From assembly GCF_028368975.1 (NCBI RefSeq), contig NZ_JAQNDM010000002.1, forward strand, positions 1,798,001 through 1,862,000: a stretch of 64,000 bases of DNA. The letters are read 5' to 3'. The stretch comes from Stigmatella ashevillena (lineage in GTDB: Bacteria > Myxococcota > Myxococcia > Myxococcales > Myxococcaceae). The notes under the pieces were generated by a model. The model was not told where the DNA came from and did no database searches. It saw nothing but the letters and a program-made list of their open reading frames with translations. The position numbers and the translations under genes are program-made. Positions 9,970-18,771 of this stretch are shown piece after piece; position 1 is the stretch's first letter; every line of letters begins with the position of its first letter.

Positions 9970-10006
9970 TCTAGCGCGCGTTCCCCCTGCCCGAACAGCC
10001 CGGCCC

Positions 10007-12490
10007 TCAAGGCACCAGGGGGGCTCCCAGTTTGTCCAGGATGCGGTCCACGGGGTCGCTGTCCTGGCTGACATCCGCCACGGCCGGTTGGTAGGCGAGC
10101 CCCGACGAGGTTTGCAGCTCTGGCAACAGCCGCTGGATGACATTCCGCGCGGACTCGGCATCACACTCGGGCAGCATGACGCAGAACACGCCCGAGCCCA
10201 TGTGGGCCACGGCGTCCTGGGGGCGCAGCCGCTTGCGCAGCACATCCGCCACACCCCGGGGCACGTCCGCTTGGGGACGCTCCGGCCGCAGCACGGCCAC
10301 GCTCATGGGGCGGTGGTAGCGCCGGACCTTGGCCACCTCCACCTCCAGCTTCGCCATCAGGCCCCGCTTGTCGTACAAGTTGGTGCCCGGATCGCTGCCC
10401 GACCGAAGCGTCACCGCGCTCGGGCGCTCGACTTCCCGCTCGGAGGAAGCAGCCTTGAGCGCCCGCTCCGTGCGGTTGAGCAACTCCATCGCGTTGAACG
10501 GCTTGCTCATGTAGTCCACGGCCCCCAGGTTGAGGGCGCGGACCTTCTCGGCCACCCCCTGGTGCGCCGACAGGAGGATGACGGGGATGTGCGCTGTGTC
10601 CGAGGAGGACTTGAGCGCCACCGTGGCCTCGAGACCGTCCAGCTTGGGCAGGAACACGTCCATCACCACCAGCTCTGGCCGCATGGTCCGGGCCCGGGCC
10701 AGCCCCTCCTGGCCATCGCGGGCCACCTCCACCCGGTAGCGCGAGCGCAGCACCTCCGCGAGCACCGCGGCGATCTCCGCCTCGTCCTCCACCACCAGCA
10801 CGCGGGGCTGCACCGGCTCTTCCTTGACCACGGCCTGGGGCTTGCGCGGCGCCTCCTGCGCCATGGGCAGCGTGAAGACGAAGATGCAGCCACCCTCCGG
10901 AGGGCTCTCCGCCCAGATCTCCCCGCCGTGCAGCTCCACGAATTCCTTGCAGATGGCCAGCCCCAGCCCCGTGCCCTTGGGGCCATGGCGGTACCGGTCG
11001 AACACCAGGTGCAGCTCGTCCGGGGGAATGCCGGAGCCGTCGTCCTGCACCGTGATTTTCACCGCGTCGCCATCCGGCCGCGTCAGGCGCAGGGCGCGGA
11101 CCGTCACCCGCCCCGAGTCCTTCGCATGGTGGATGGCGTTGGTGATGAGGTTCTGGAGCACCTCGTGCAGCTTCACCTCATCCCCGATGAGCATCAGGCT
11201 CTCGGGCGCCTCGGCGCGCAGCGTCACCCCGCGCTGCGAAGCCAGGATGTTCAGCTCGTGGGTGCTCTCCTTGCAGAGCAGCGAAATGTCCAGCCGGCGC
11301 GGCTCGATGGACAGCCGCGCAGCCTCGCCCTTGCCCTTCTCCAGCAGCGACTCGACCAGACCGAGGATCTTCCGGCCCTGGCGGATAATGGCCTCGGTGG
11401 ACTGCTTCTGCTCGGCGGTGATGGTGCTCTCCAGGAGCAGCCGGCCATGGCCCAGCAACACCTGGAGCGGGGCGCGCAGATCATGGCTGCACACCGCGAT
11501 GATTTCGTCCTTGAGCCGGTTGAGCTCCTTGAGGCGGCGGTTCGCATCCGTCAGCTCGCGGTAGCGCTCCACATACGCCAGCTCCAGGTCCTCGCGCTTG
11601 CGCTTGACGGCCGTGTGCAGGCGGGAGTTGCGGATGGCGTTGGCCAGCACCCCAGCCACCGCCTGCGCGAACTGCTGCTCGTCCCGTCCAAAGGTGGTGT
11701 CCGGACGCGAGTGGCGCAGAAACAGCGCCCCCAACAAGTCATCCTGGCAGATAAGCGGCTGGACCAGGATGGAGTTCACCCCCAGGGGAAGGATGCTGGG
11801 GCGCACCTCGGCCATCAGCGGATCATTCTCCGCCTTCTCGATGAGCACCGCCTGGCGCGTCTCCAGCGCCCGGCGCAGCTCCGGGTAGCGGACGATTTCG
11901 ATCTCCAGCTGCACCAGGGAGGGGTTCTCCTGCGTGGCCACCACCGTACCCGTGCGGGCGTGCGAGCCCTCCACCAACACCACCGAGCAACGGTCCGAGC
12001 CGGTGACGCGGCCCACCTTGTCCACCGCGATGTGGAGGATCTCCTCCATCTCCAGCGAGCTGGTGGCCGCCTGGGTGATGTCCAGCAACATGCCCATGCG
12101 CAGCCGGGTGCGCTCCTCGCTCTCGCGCAGGCGCCCGGCGCGCACCGCCGCCTCCACCCGGGGCACCATCTCCTCGGCGCCCCGGATGAAGCCGTCCACC
12201 GCCAGCTTCTTCAGGGTCTCCGGAGAGCGCGAACGGGACACGTCCGCCAGAATGGGCACGTGCCGCAGTTGCTCGATGCTGCGAATGCCCTCCAGCGTCT
12301 CCGCCGCCTGCTTGGCCGCCGTGGCCAGCAGGATGACCTCGGGCTGGAGGCTGGTGGCTGCCTGCGGCACCCCCTCCATGTCCTCGGCCGAGGCACACGC
12401 GAAGCCACTCTCGGCCAGCCGCGTCAACAAGGCCTCACGGGCCGTGCGCGCGCCCACCACCAGGACGCGGCCGCGCTGCTCGGGCGGCAT
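10007..12490 (-). CDS. sgmT: SgmT-like hybrid histidine kinase with degenerate GGDEF domain
   Basis: A 827-residue cytoplasmic protein. Order: a degenerate receiver (about 8-125; Ala56 occupies the phospho-Asp position in VILLATAAK), GAF (about 145-300), HisKA with His336 in CSHDLRAPLQ, HATPase_c (DDGSGIPP, GTGLGLAICK), a receiver with Asp611 (LVVMDVFLPKLDG), and a C-terminal GGDEF-like domain. The GGDEF motif has become GSGVF near residue 764, but an RPQD inhibitory site stands five residues before it, so it should bind rather than make c-di-GMP. This matches M. xanthus SgmT, which with DigR controls matrix proteins. ATG 12490 is chosen over GTG 12517 because GAGG precedes it by 6 bases. Confidence 0.82.
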   Translation of the reverse strand: MPPEQRGRVLVVGARTAREALLTRLAESGFACASAEDMEGVPQAATSLQPEVILLATAAKQAAETLEGIRSIEQLRHVPILADVSRSRSPETLKKLAVDGFIRGAEEMVPRVEAAVRAGRLRESEERTRLRMGMLLDITQAATSSLEMEEILHIAVDKVGRVTGSDRCSVVLVEGSHARTGTVVATQENPSLVQLEIEIVRYPELRRALETRQAVLIEKAENDPLMAEVRPSILPLGVNSILVQPLICQDDLLGALFLRHSRPDTTFGRDEQQFAQAVAGVLANAIRNSRLHTAVKRKREDLELAYVERYRELTDANRRLKELNRLKDEIIAVCSHDLRAPLQVLLGHGRLLLESTITAEQKQSTEAIIRQGRKILGLVESLLEKGKGEAARLSIEPRRLDISLLCKESTHELNILASQRGVTLRAEAPESLMLIGDEVKLHEVLQNLITNAIHHAKDSGRVTVRALRLTRPDGDAVKITVQDDGSGIPPDELHLVFDRYRHGPKGTGLGLAICKEFVELHGGEIWAESPPEGGCIFVFTLPMAQEAPRKPQAVVKEEPVQPRVLVVEDEAEIAAVLAEVLRSRYRVEVARDGQEGLARARTMRPELVVMDVFLPKLDGLEATVALKSSSDTAHIPVILLSAHQGVAEKVRALNLGAVDYMSKPFNAMELLNRTERALKAASSEREVERPSAVTLRSGSDPGTNLYDKRGLMAKLEVEVAKVRRYHRPMSVAVLRPERPQADVPRGVADVLRKRLRPQDAVAHMGSGVFCVMLPECDAESARNVIQRLLPELQTSSGLAYQPAVADVSQDSDPVDRILDKLGAPLVP

Positions 12491-12652
12491 CTCGGGCCTC
12501 ACAGCATGCCTCGACACTCAGGGGCGCCAGAGGCCCCGGAAGGAAGTGGCTCCAAGCCGATCAGTGCGTGAACCTTCATGGGGTCGTTTCGAATCATGCC
12601 GTTGAACCCGCCCGTGAACCAGCAGACCGGCCCACGAGCCTCTGCACCAAAA

Positions 12653-12680
12653 TTGAGAGGGATGGCATGCAGCGTATACT
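12653..12680 (+). promoter_or_regulatory. Sigma-70-like promoter before the OmpA-family gene
   Basis: TTGAGA (12653-12658) and TATACT (12675-12680) are separated by 16 bases. If used, transcription would start near 12687. That is downstream of the ATG annotated for the next gene and right at an in-frame GTG (12688). The rest of 12518-12652, between the divergent kinase and OmpA genes, shows nothing else I can identify. Confidence 0.45.
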
Positions 12681-14802
12681 CGCCCCCGTGCATTCCCCTC
12701 GAATCTTCCCGCCGATCCGCCTCTGGCGTGCCTCGGCCCTGACGGCGTGCTTCGCCGCGTCCCTGGCTCAGGCGCAAGGGGCGGATGGGTGGAGCACTTT
12801 TCCTCCCAGTTCCACACCTGCGGCAAGCGGGGTGCCAGGAGGGCCCTCGCCCTCCTCCTCTCCCGAGGCAGGCAAGGCCCCCGCGCCGCCGCCGCCCACC
12901 GTCGTCTCCACCCAGGAGCGGGTCCTTCCCGGAGGCGAGCCGCATACCCCCTCCACCCTGGGGAACGCGTGGACGGATCCCAAGAACCTCCGCCATACCG
13001 CCAGTGCCAGCGGGGGCGTGGGGCTGCTGCGCGTGGCGGGCGCGGACCTGGGCCCCCCCCGCCTGCTGCGCTTCTCCCTCACGGGCGAGTTCTTCCAGAA
13101 CGACAGCTTCCCGGTGCGTGGGGCGGCCCACACGCGCACCACGGGGAGCTTCGCGCTTGCCTACGCTCCCTTCGAGTTCCTCGAGGTGTTCACCGCCTAC
13201 ACCGTCTCGGCGAACACCAACTCGCGCGCCTCGCCCAACCTCATCCAGTCGCTGGGGGACCTGACCTTTGGGGCCCGCGGTGCGAAGCGCTGGGCCCCCG
13301 GCCTGTGGGCGGGCGTCGACCTGCGCGTCATGACCTTCTCGGGCGTGGGCAACCAGGACGTGGACCGGTACGCCTTCGGCTTCGCCCCCCGCCTGATTGC
13401 GACCTATGACGTCCCGGAGATCCGCCCCGAGTTCCCGCTGCTGCGCGCCCACGGCAACCTCGGCTTTCTGTTCGACGGAACAGGAGACCTGGCAGGTTCC
13501 ACGCCGCTGAACGCCTCCGAGGAGTACGGGCTGGGCGTCAACCGCTACCACCGCTTGGGCCTCGGCCTCGGCGTGGAAGCGCCCTTGCGCGCCTTCATCC
13601 CGTTTCTCGAATTCGGCCTGGCCTACCCACTGGGTGTGGAGAGCGGAGGCCTTATCGCCCCGGATGGACGGACGGTGTCCTCATTCAGCGCGGCGCAGAA
13701 GACGTTCACCCTGGGGGCCAAGGTCACCGCCCTCAAGGACGTCACCTTCAGCGTGGGGGCCGAGCTGGGCCTCTCGCGCACGGTGGGCCTGGGCGTCCCG
13801 GCCACCCCTCCCCTCAACTTCTTCCTCGGGGCCTCCTACACCGTGGACCCGTTCTCGCGAGGGGGGACGACCAAGATCGTCGAGACCGTCCGGGAACGGC
13901 CCGTGACCGTGGAGGTGCCTGTCGCCCCGCAAACCGTCCAGGTCTCCGGGGTGGTGCTCGATGCCAAGACGCGCAAGCCCTTGCCAGGCGTCCTGGTCAT
14001 GCTCCCCGGAGCCGGTCTGCCCCCGGTGGCGACCGATCCGCAGACGGGCCGCTTCCTCACCTACCCACTGCCGGGCGGCGCCATCCGGATTGCCATCCAA
14101 AAAGAGGGCTACCGCCTCGTCGAGCGGGACATCACCCTGGTCCCCGGCCAGCACCAGACGCTGGAGGTGACGATGGAGAGCATGGCCCAGCCGGGCACCC
14201 TCACCCTCTCCACCACCGCCCAGAAGAAGCCCGTGGCGGCCACCCTGCGGCTCCGCGGCCCCCGGAAGCAGGAGCTGGCCACCACCCCGGCCGCCGCCAC
14301 GAAGCTGGAGGTCCCCGCGGGCCAGTACCTGGTGGACGTCATCGCCCCGGGCTACCTGGCGCAGACCCGCGAGGTCCAGGTCGCCGAGGGCACGGCGCAG
14401 GCACTCTCCTTTGACTTGAAGCCCGCGCCCAAGAAGAAGCTGGTGACGGTGGCGCAGAACAAGTTGGAGCTCCTCCAGCAAGTCCAGTTCACCAATGGCA
14501 AGGCCGTCATCCAGGCGAACAGCCAGCCCCTGCTGGCCCAGGTGGTGGACGTCATCGTGCGCAACAACATCCAGCGGGTGCGCATCGAGGCCCACACGGA
14601 CAACCAGGGCAACCCGGCCGCCAACCTGAAGCTCTCCCAGGAGAGGGCGCAGGCGGTGGCCACCTTCCTGGCCCAAGCGGGCCTCGACGCGGCGCGCGTG
14701 GAAGTCCAAGGCTACGGCGACGCACGCCCGATCGCCCCCAACCTCACCCCCCGGGGCAAAGAGCTCAACCGCCGCGTGGAGTTCATCATCTTGGAGCAGT
14801 GA
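12667..14802 (+). CDS. OmpA-family outer membrane protein with carboxypeptidase-regulatory-like domain
   Basis: About 711 residues. A signal peptide (ending ACFAASLAQA) precedes a Pro/Ser-rich spacer and a region of roughly 300 residues that reads like an outer-membrane beta-barrel. A CarboxypepD_reg-like beta-sandwich follows (VSGVVLDAKTRKPLPGVLV), then a PEGA-like segment. The C-terminal OmpA domain (about 600-711) has the peptidoglycan-binding signature RIEAHTDNQGN, NLKLSQERAQAV and GYGDARPIAPN. It likely links outer membrane and peptidoglycan. ATG 12667 has AGAGGG 5-6 bases upstream; GTG 12688 is an alternative compatible with the promoter overlapping the ATG. Confidence 0.82.
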   Translation: MQRILAPVHSPRIFPPIRLWRASALTACFAASLAQAQGADGWSTFPPSSTPAASGVPGGPSPSSSPEAGKAPAPPPPTVVSTQERVLPGGEPHTPSTLGNAWTDPKNLRHTASASGGVGLLRVAGADLGPPRLLRFSLTGEFFQNDSFPVRGAAHTRTTGSFALAYAPFEFLEVFTAYTVSANTNSRASPNLIQSLGDLTFGARGAKRWAPGLWAGVDLRVMTFSGVGNQDVDRYAFGFAPRLIATYDVPEIRPEFPLLRAHGNLGFLFDGTGDLAGSTPLNASEEYGLGVNRYHRLGLGLGVEAPLRAFIPFLEFGLAYPLGVESGGLIAPDGRTVSSFSAAQKTFTLGAKVTALKDVTFSVGAELGLSRTVGLGVPATPPLNFFLGASYTVDPFSRGGTTKIVETVRERPVTVEVPVAPQTVQVSGVVLDAKTRKPLPGVLVMLPGAGLPPVATDPQTGRFLTYPLPGGAIRIAIQKEGYRLVERDITLVPGQHQTLEVTMESMAQPGTLTLSTTAQKKPVAATLRLRGPRKQELATTPAAATKLEVPAGQYLVDVIAPGYLAQTREVQVAEGTAQALSFDLKPAPKKKLVTVAQNKLELLQQVQFTNGKAVIQANSQPLLAQVVDVIVRNNIQRVRIEAHTDNQGNPAANLKLSQERAQAVATFLAQAGLDAARVEVQGYGDARPIAPNLTPRGKELNRRVEFIILEQ

Positions 14803-14838
14803 TGCGATGAAGGCTCGGCGCGGGTAGAGTCGGGCGCC

Positions 14839-16452
14839 ATGATGGACCTCGCCCGATTGGCGCTCACGCGCACCGCCCTCTTGTCGCTCCCCCTCCTTGC
14901 CCTCGCCTGTGGCGGCAATGACAAGCCGCCGGTCAAGGATCCCCCCCAAGCCACCCTGTCGGTGACCCAGACCAACGTCGTCGGCACGAAGGTGACGGTG
15001 ACGGTGAGCGCCACCGGGTGCGATCAGATCGACAGCCTGTCGATCTACGACCAGGACACCTTCATCAAGGCGGTGGCCTACCCGGGCATCGGCCAGGTCC
15101 CCGTGGACATCCTGAGCAACGAGCTCCAGTACAAGCGGGGCATCGCCGCGTACCTCTCGCTTCGGGCGAAGGTGGTGTGCACCGACGCGCGCGAGAACTA
15201 CTCCCAGCCCCAGCCCGTCACCTTCTTCCCCGTGGCGGAGGTGATTGACGCCCCCGAGGGGGCTCAGGTGGTGACCGACGCCTTCGTCGCCGAAGGCAGC
15301 GGCGGCTCCGTCAGCTTCATCGGGTGCGGCAACGACATCAACGGGATTCCCTCCCTCTACCGCGTCACCAAGACCGGACCGTCCATCACCGAGAAGTCCG
15401 TGAGGATGCCGTTCCTGTGCACCACCGCCACGGTCATCACCCCCCCGAACCCGGTCTCCGGCAAGCGCTGGATCTGGACCCCCAACGCGGGGGCCTTCGC
15501 GTTCGACAAGGACCTGAACATCACCGCCCGGACGGACTACCTCGTGGACCTGCTGGCGGTGGGGTTGGATGGCGACGCGCTCGTCTATGACGCGGGCGCG
15601 GGCGGAGAAGACAAGGCCATCTACCGCATTGGCCACCAGAGCGCCTCGCCGCCCATCGCCTACAAGTGGAAGGCCCCCGTGCGAGGCTTCGCCATCACCA
15701 CCCCCGTGGCCACCACAGAAGGGGTCGTCATGGTGGCCTCCGTCACGGCCGACGGCGCCCCCAGTGGCCGGGCGAGAATCGTGGTGTCGAAGATCAGCTA
15801 CGGAGGCCAGAACGGCGCGGGCGGAGGCACGGAGGCAGGCGCCTACCTCATGAAGGAGTTCGCCAGCGCGGACACCATTCCGACGACCAGCCCCCCGGGG
15901 ACCTTCAGCGTGGACGGCACCCTGCTGTACGTCTCCTTCGGGCTCGCGGGCGCCACCACCGAGGTGCTCGCCTGCAAGACTCAGGCAGACGGGTGCGAGG
16001 GCACCGCACAGCGCTGGACCCAGCCCCCCGTGCTTCCCGCGCAGATCGTGGTCACCGTCCCCTTCGCGAACAACTCCCGGCTGGCGGCCATCGCGCCCCA
16101 GCGCGTGTACATCCTCGATGCGAGCACCGGCGCCGTGCTGAACAAGGACCAGGCGCCCCTGACCCCCACGGGCGCGCTGGTGGTGAACCAGATCCAGTCG
16201 GGCGGCGGCGGCCAGTTCCCCGAGGCCTTCTACCTGCTGAACAGCGCGGTGGCCCAGCCCAACCTGCCCTCTCCCCAGCCCCTGGAGATCGTCGCCACGG
16301 AGAAGGCCTCCAATGGCGAGCTGTTCCGCTACCAGATCAACGCCGGCAGCATGAGCGCGGCGGTGGACGACGAAGGCACCCTCTGGCTGCGCGTGGGCAC
16401 GAAGCTGGTCCGCCCCCTCTCCTTGAGCGATTACCGGCGGGTGCAGCAGTAG
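14839..16452 (+). CDS. Putative lipoprotein, beta-propeller-like, unknown function
   Basis: A 537-residue protein with a lipoprotein signal (RTALLSLPLLALAC, then GGND without an Asp at +2, compatible with outer-membrane sorting). The mature part is beta-rich with repeated Gly/Thr/Val blocks. An Ig-like beginning (PPQATLSVTQTNVVGTKVTV) is followed by repeated WIWTPNAGAFAFDKDLN-type blades suggesting a propeller, but I cannot assign a family. It follows the OmpA gene on the same strand after 36 bases and may belong to the same transcript. Confidence 0.7.
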   Translation: MMDLARLALTRTALLSLPLLALACGGNDKPPVKDPPQATLSVTQTNVVGTKVTVTVSATGCDQIDSLSIYDQDTFIKAVAYPGIGQVPVDILSNELQYKRGIAAYLSLRAKVVCTDARENYSQPQPVTFFPVAEVIDAPEGAQVVTDAFVAEGSGGSVSFIGCGNDINGIPSLYRVTKTGPSITEKSVRMPFLCTTATVITPPNPVSGKRWIWTPNAGAFAFDKDLNITARTDYLVDLLAVGLDGDALVYDAGAGGEDKAIYRIGHQSASPPIAYKWKAPVRGFAITTPVATTEGVVMVASVTADGAPSGRARIVVSKISYGGQNGAGGGTEAGAYLMKEFASADTIPTTSPPGTFSVDGTLLYVSFGLAGATTEVLACKTQADGCEGTAQRWTQPPVLPAQIVVTVPFANNSRLAAIAPQRVYILDASTGAVLNKDQAPLTPTGALVVNQIQSGGGGQFPEAFYLLNSAVAQPNLPSPQPLEIVATEKASNGELFRYQINAGSMSAAVDDEGTLWLRVGTKLVRPLSLSDYRRVQQ

Positions 16453-16472
16453 GCCACCGCCCGCGAGGAGAC

Positions 16473-16504
16473 CGGCCCCGCCCCGTGGCTCAGCGGGGCG
16501 GCCG
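16473..16504. terminator. GC hairpin between convergent genes
   Basis: CGGCCCCGCCCCG and GCGGGGCGGCCG form a strong GC stem with a small bulge around a short loop. It lies between the lipoprotein stop (16452) and the convergent RND-exporter stop, which falls within the loop and right arm. There is no T-tract on either side, so a bidirectional terminator role is only suggested by position. Confidence 0.4.
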
Positions 16505-18736
16505 CTCCGAGGGGCCGTGCGCCTGGTGCGCCAGCGACAACCAGCGGGCCAGCGCCTTGGGCGCCCACCAGTTGAAGTCTCCGAAGAGGCGCATCATCGC
16601 GGGCACGAGCAGGATGCGCACCAGCGTCGCATCCAGCGCCACCGCGATGGCCATTCCCACCCCCATCGCCTTCACCACCACCACGTGGGCCAGGGAGAAC
16701 GCGGCGAACACGGCCACCATGATGGCCGCCGCGCTCGTGATGAGCCCCCCTGTGCGCTCGAGCCCCTCGGCCACCGAGTGGGCATTGTCATGGGTCCGCT
16801 CCCACTCCTCGCGCATCCGGCTGAGCAGCAGGACCTCGTAGTCCATCGACAGGCCGAACAGGGCGCAGAAGAGGAGCACCGGCAACGAGGGCTCGATGGG
16901 ACCAGGCTCGAAGTTCAGCAGCCCGCTCAGGTGCCCCTCCTGGAAGATCCACACCAGCGCCCCGAAGGACCCCGCGATCGACAGCAGGTTCATGAGCATC
17001 GCCTTGAGCGGCAGCACCACCGAGCCGAGCAGGACAAAGAGCACCAGGCACATCAACCCCATCACGAAGCCGATGGCCCACGGGGTATGGGCCCTCACGA
17101 AGTGCCCCGCATCCACATCGCTGGCCGTCTGCCCCGCCACCAGCAGCTTCCCATCTCCGACAGCGCGCTCCTTGCGGACCGCCTCGACGATGTCCCGGGC
17201 GGCCTGGCTCGAAGCAGGCGCCTCGGTGAGCACCCTCATGACCGTCACACTGCCGTGCAGGTAGGCATCCCGGGCCTGCGAGAACTCCGGAGGCAGCATG
17301 TCCTCGGGAAAGTCCGGCAACTCCTGGTACGCGTCCCGGTCCATCGTCTCCTTGAGGTTGACGATGCTGTCGATGCCGATGACGCCCGGAATCCGTGCGA
17401 GCTGGCGGCTCTTGTCATAGAGCGCCCCCATGCGCTCCGCGGTGAACGCGCTGCCCGAGGGAAACTGCACCACCACCACCAGGCCGTTGGCGGCTTGCCG
17501 GGGAAAGAGCTGCCGGAGAGACTCCGCGCCCCGCCGGGCTTCGGTCTCCGCGGGCAGCGCGGTGATGTCGGTCGCGGCCAACTGGAGCCGCAAAAACGGC
17601 AAGCCCACCGCCACCAGGATGAGCAGCGTGGGCACCAGCACGAGCACGGGATGGCGCATGACCCAGGTGGCCAGGCCATGCCAGAGCCCCTCCTTGTCCG
17701 CAAACAACCTTGGAAAGGGAACACGGCCCCGGTTCACACGGGGGCCCAGCCAGGACAGCAGCGCCGGCAGGACGGTCAGCGCGAAGACCACCGCGAAGGC
17801 GACGACCAGGGCGCCGCCGATCCCCATCGCACTGAGGTACGAGCCCCGGTAGAACAAGAGGCCCGCGAGCCCCACGGCCACGGCGAGCCCGGAGAAGGCC
17901 ACCGCGCGCCCCGCGGTGTCGAGCGTCCGCTCCAGCGCCGCCTCGACGTTCTGCTCCCGCTCGAGCTCCGAGCGAAAGCGGCTGACAATGAAGAGCGAAT
18001 AGTCAATCGCCACCCCCATGCCAATGAGCGACACGACGTTGATCGTGTACTGGGCCATATCGGTGAAGTGCGACAACACGAACACGCCCGCCACGCCCGA
18101 GAGCACCGCGAGCCCTCCCACCGCCAACGGCAGGAGCGAGGCCACCCAAGTCCGGAAGACGCGCAGCAACACCAGCAGCGCCAGGGGAAAAGAGATGAGC
18201 TCGGCGCGCAGGAGATCCTCCTCGAGCAACTGGTTCAGCGCGTCGATGAAGGCGATCCGGCCCGTGAGGGTGGCCTGCAACGGTCCAGCGCTCAGCACCG
18301 CGCGGACCTCGGGGAAGGCGCGGGTCGCCTCGCGGATATCCCCCTTGAGCCGGACCAGCGCCAAGGTGTCATGCCCCGTGCTGGCCTGGAGCTGCGCAGC
18401 CACGGCCTTCGGCGCCCCCAGGGGGGAGAGCACCCCCTCCACCGTGGGCAGCTTCGCGACGGCCTCCAGCGTGCCCTTCAGCGCCTCCTGGAACTCCTTG
18501 CTGGTGCTGCTCAAGGTGTCCGAGTGGAAGACGACGGCGAGGGTGGTGTCGGTCGAGCCCACCGTGGTGGCCGACGCGAGCTGCTGAGCCTGCTCCGCCT
18601 CGGTGCCCTCCACGACTCCGGTGCTCAGGCGTCCCCCCCGAACGAGGGCGGCAAGGGCCAGCGCGAGGAACACGGCACTCGCAACGAACACGCGCCCCCG
18701 GTGGTGATGAATGGCCCTCGCGAGCGCGCGAAACAT
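16490..18736 (-). CDS. MMPL/RND-superfamily transporter linked to the sterol genes
   Basis: A 748-residue membrane protein with the twin MMPL architecture: one N-terminal TM helix, a periplasmic loop of about 140 residues, a block of five or six TM helices (ISFPLALLVLLRVF, SLIGMGVAIDYSLFIVSRF), a second loop (about 390-550) and a second TM block ending GLSMDYEVLLLSRMREEWE. The duplicated GxxxDY segments are the RND/MMPL proton-relay signature. Family members move lipids; HpnN moves hopanoids and BstA is an RND sterol transporter in Methylococcus. It begins 35 bases after the cyclase stop, so sterol or other polycyclic lipid export is a reasonable inference, not shown. Confidence 0.85.
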   Translation of the reverse strand: MFRALARAIHHHRGRVFVASAVFLALALAALVRGGRLSTGVVEGTEAEQAQQLASATTVGSTDTTLAVVFHSDTLSSTSKEFQEALKGTLEAVAKLPTVEGVLSPLGAPKAVAAQLQASTGHDTLALVRLKGDIREATRAFPEVRAVLSAGPLQATLTGRIAFIDALNQLLEEDLLRAELISFPLALLVLLRVFRTWVASLLPLAVGGLAVLSGVAGVFVLSHFTDMAQYTINVVSLIGMGVAIDYSLFIVSRFRSELEREQNVEAALERTLDTAGRAVAFSGLAVAVGLAGLLFYRGSYLSAMGIGGALVVAFAVVFALTVLPALLSWLGPRVNRGRVPFPRLFADKEGLWHGLATWVMRHPVLVLVPTLLILVAVGLPFLRLQLAATDITALPAETEARRGAESLRQLFPRQAANGLVVVVQFPSGSAFTAERMGALYDKSRQLARIPGVIGIDSIVNLKETMDRDAYQELPDFPEDMLPPEFSQARDAYLHGSVTVMRVLTEAPASSQAARDIVEAVRKERAVGDGKLLVAGQTASDVDAGHFVRAHTPWAIGFVMGLMCLVLFVLLGSVVLPLKAMLMNLLSIAGSFGALVWIFQEGHLSGLLNFEPGPIEPSLPVLLFCALFGLSMDYEVLLLSRMREEWERTHDNAHSVAEGLERTGGLITSAAAIMVAVFAAFSLAHVVVVKAMGVGMAIAVALDATLVRILLVPAMMRLFGDFNWWAPKALARWLSLAHQAHGPSERPPR

Positions 18737-18771
18737 AGAAGTCCGGCTCCTTCAAACGGTGCGGCGACTGG

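Noticed and set aside
10007-10300. Active diguanylate cyclase at the kinase C-terminus
   Set aside because: GGDEF is replaced by GSGVF, losing the catalytic Asp/Glu, although the I-site remains.
9833-12571. A 912-codon open frame on the plus strand opposite the hybrid kinase
   Set aside because: It is the antisense shadow of a G/C-rich gene: no family motifs, a composition dominated by His, Arg, Leu and Gln, and the minus strand carries unmistakable kinase domains. The same holds for the long plus-strand frames over 16517-18823, 18832-20772, 34808-36490 and 51026-52795.
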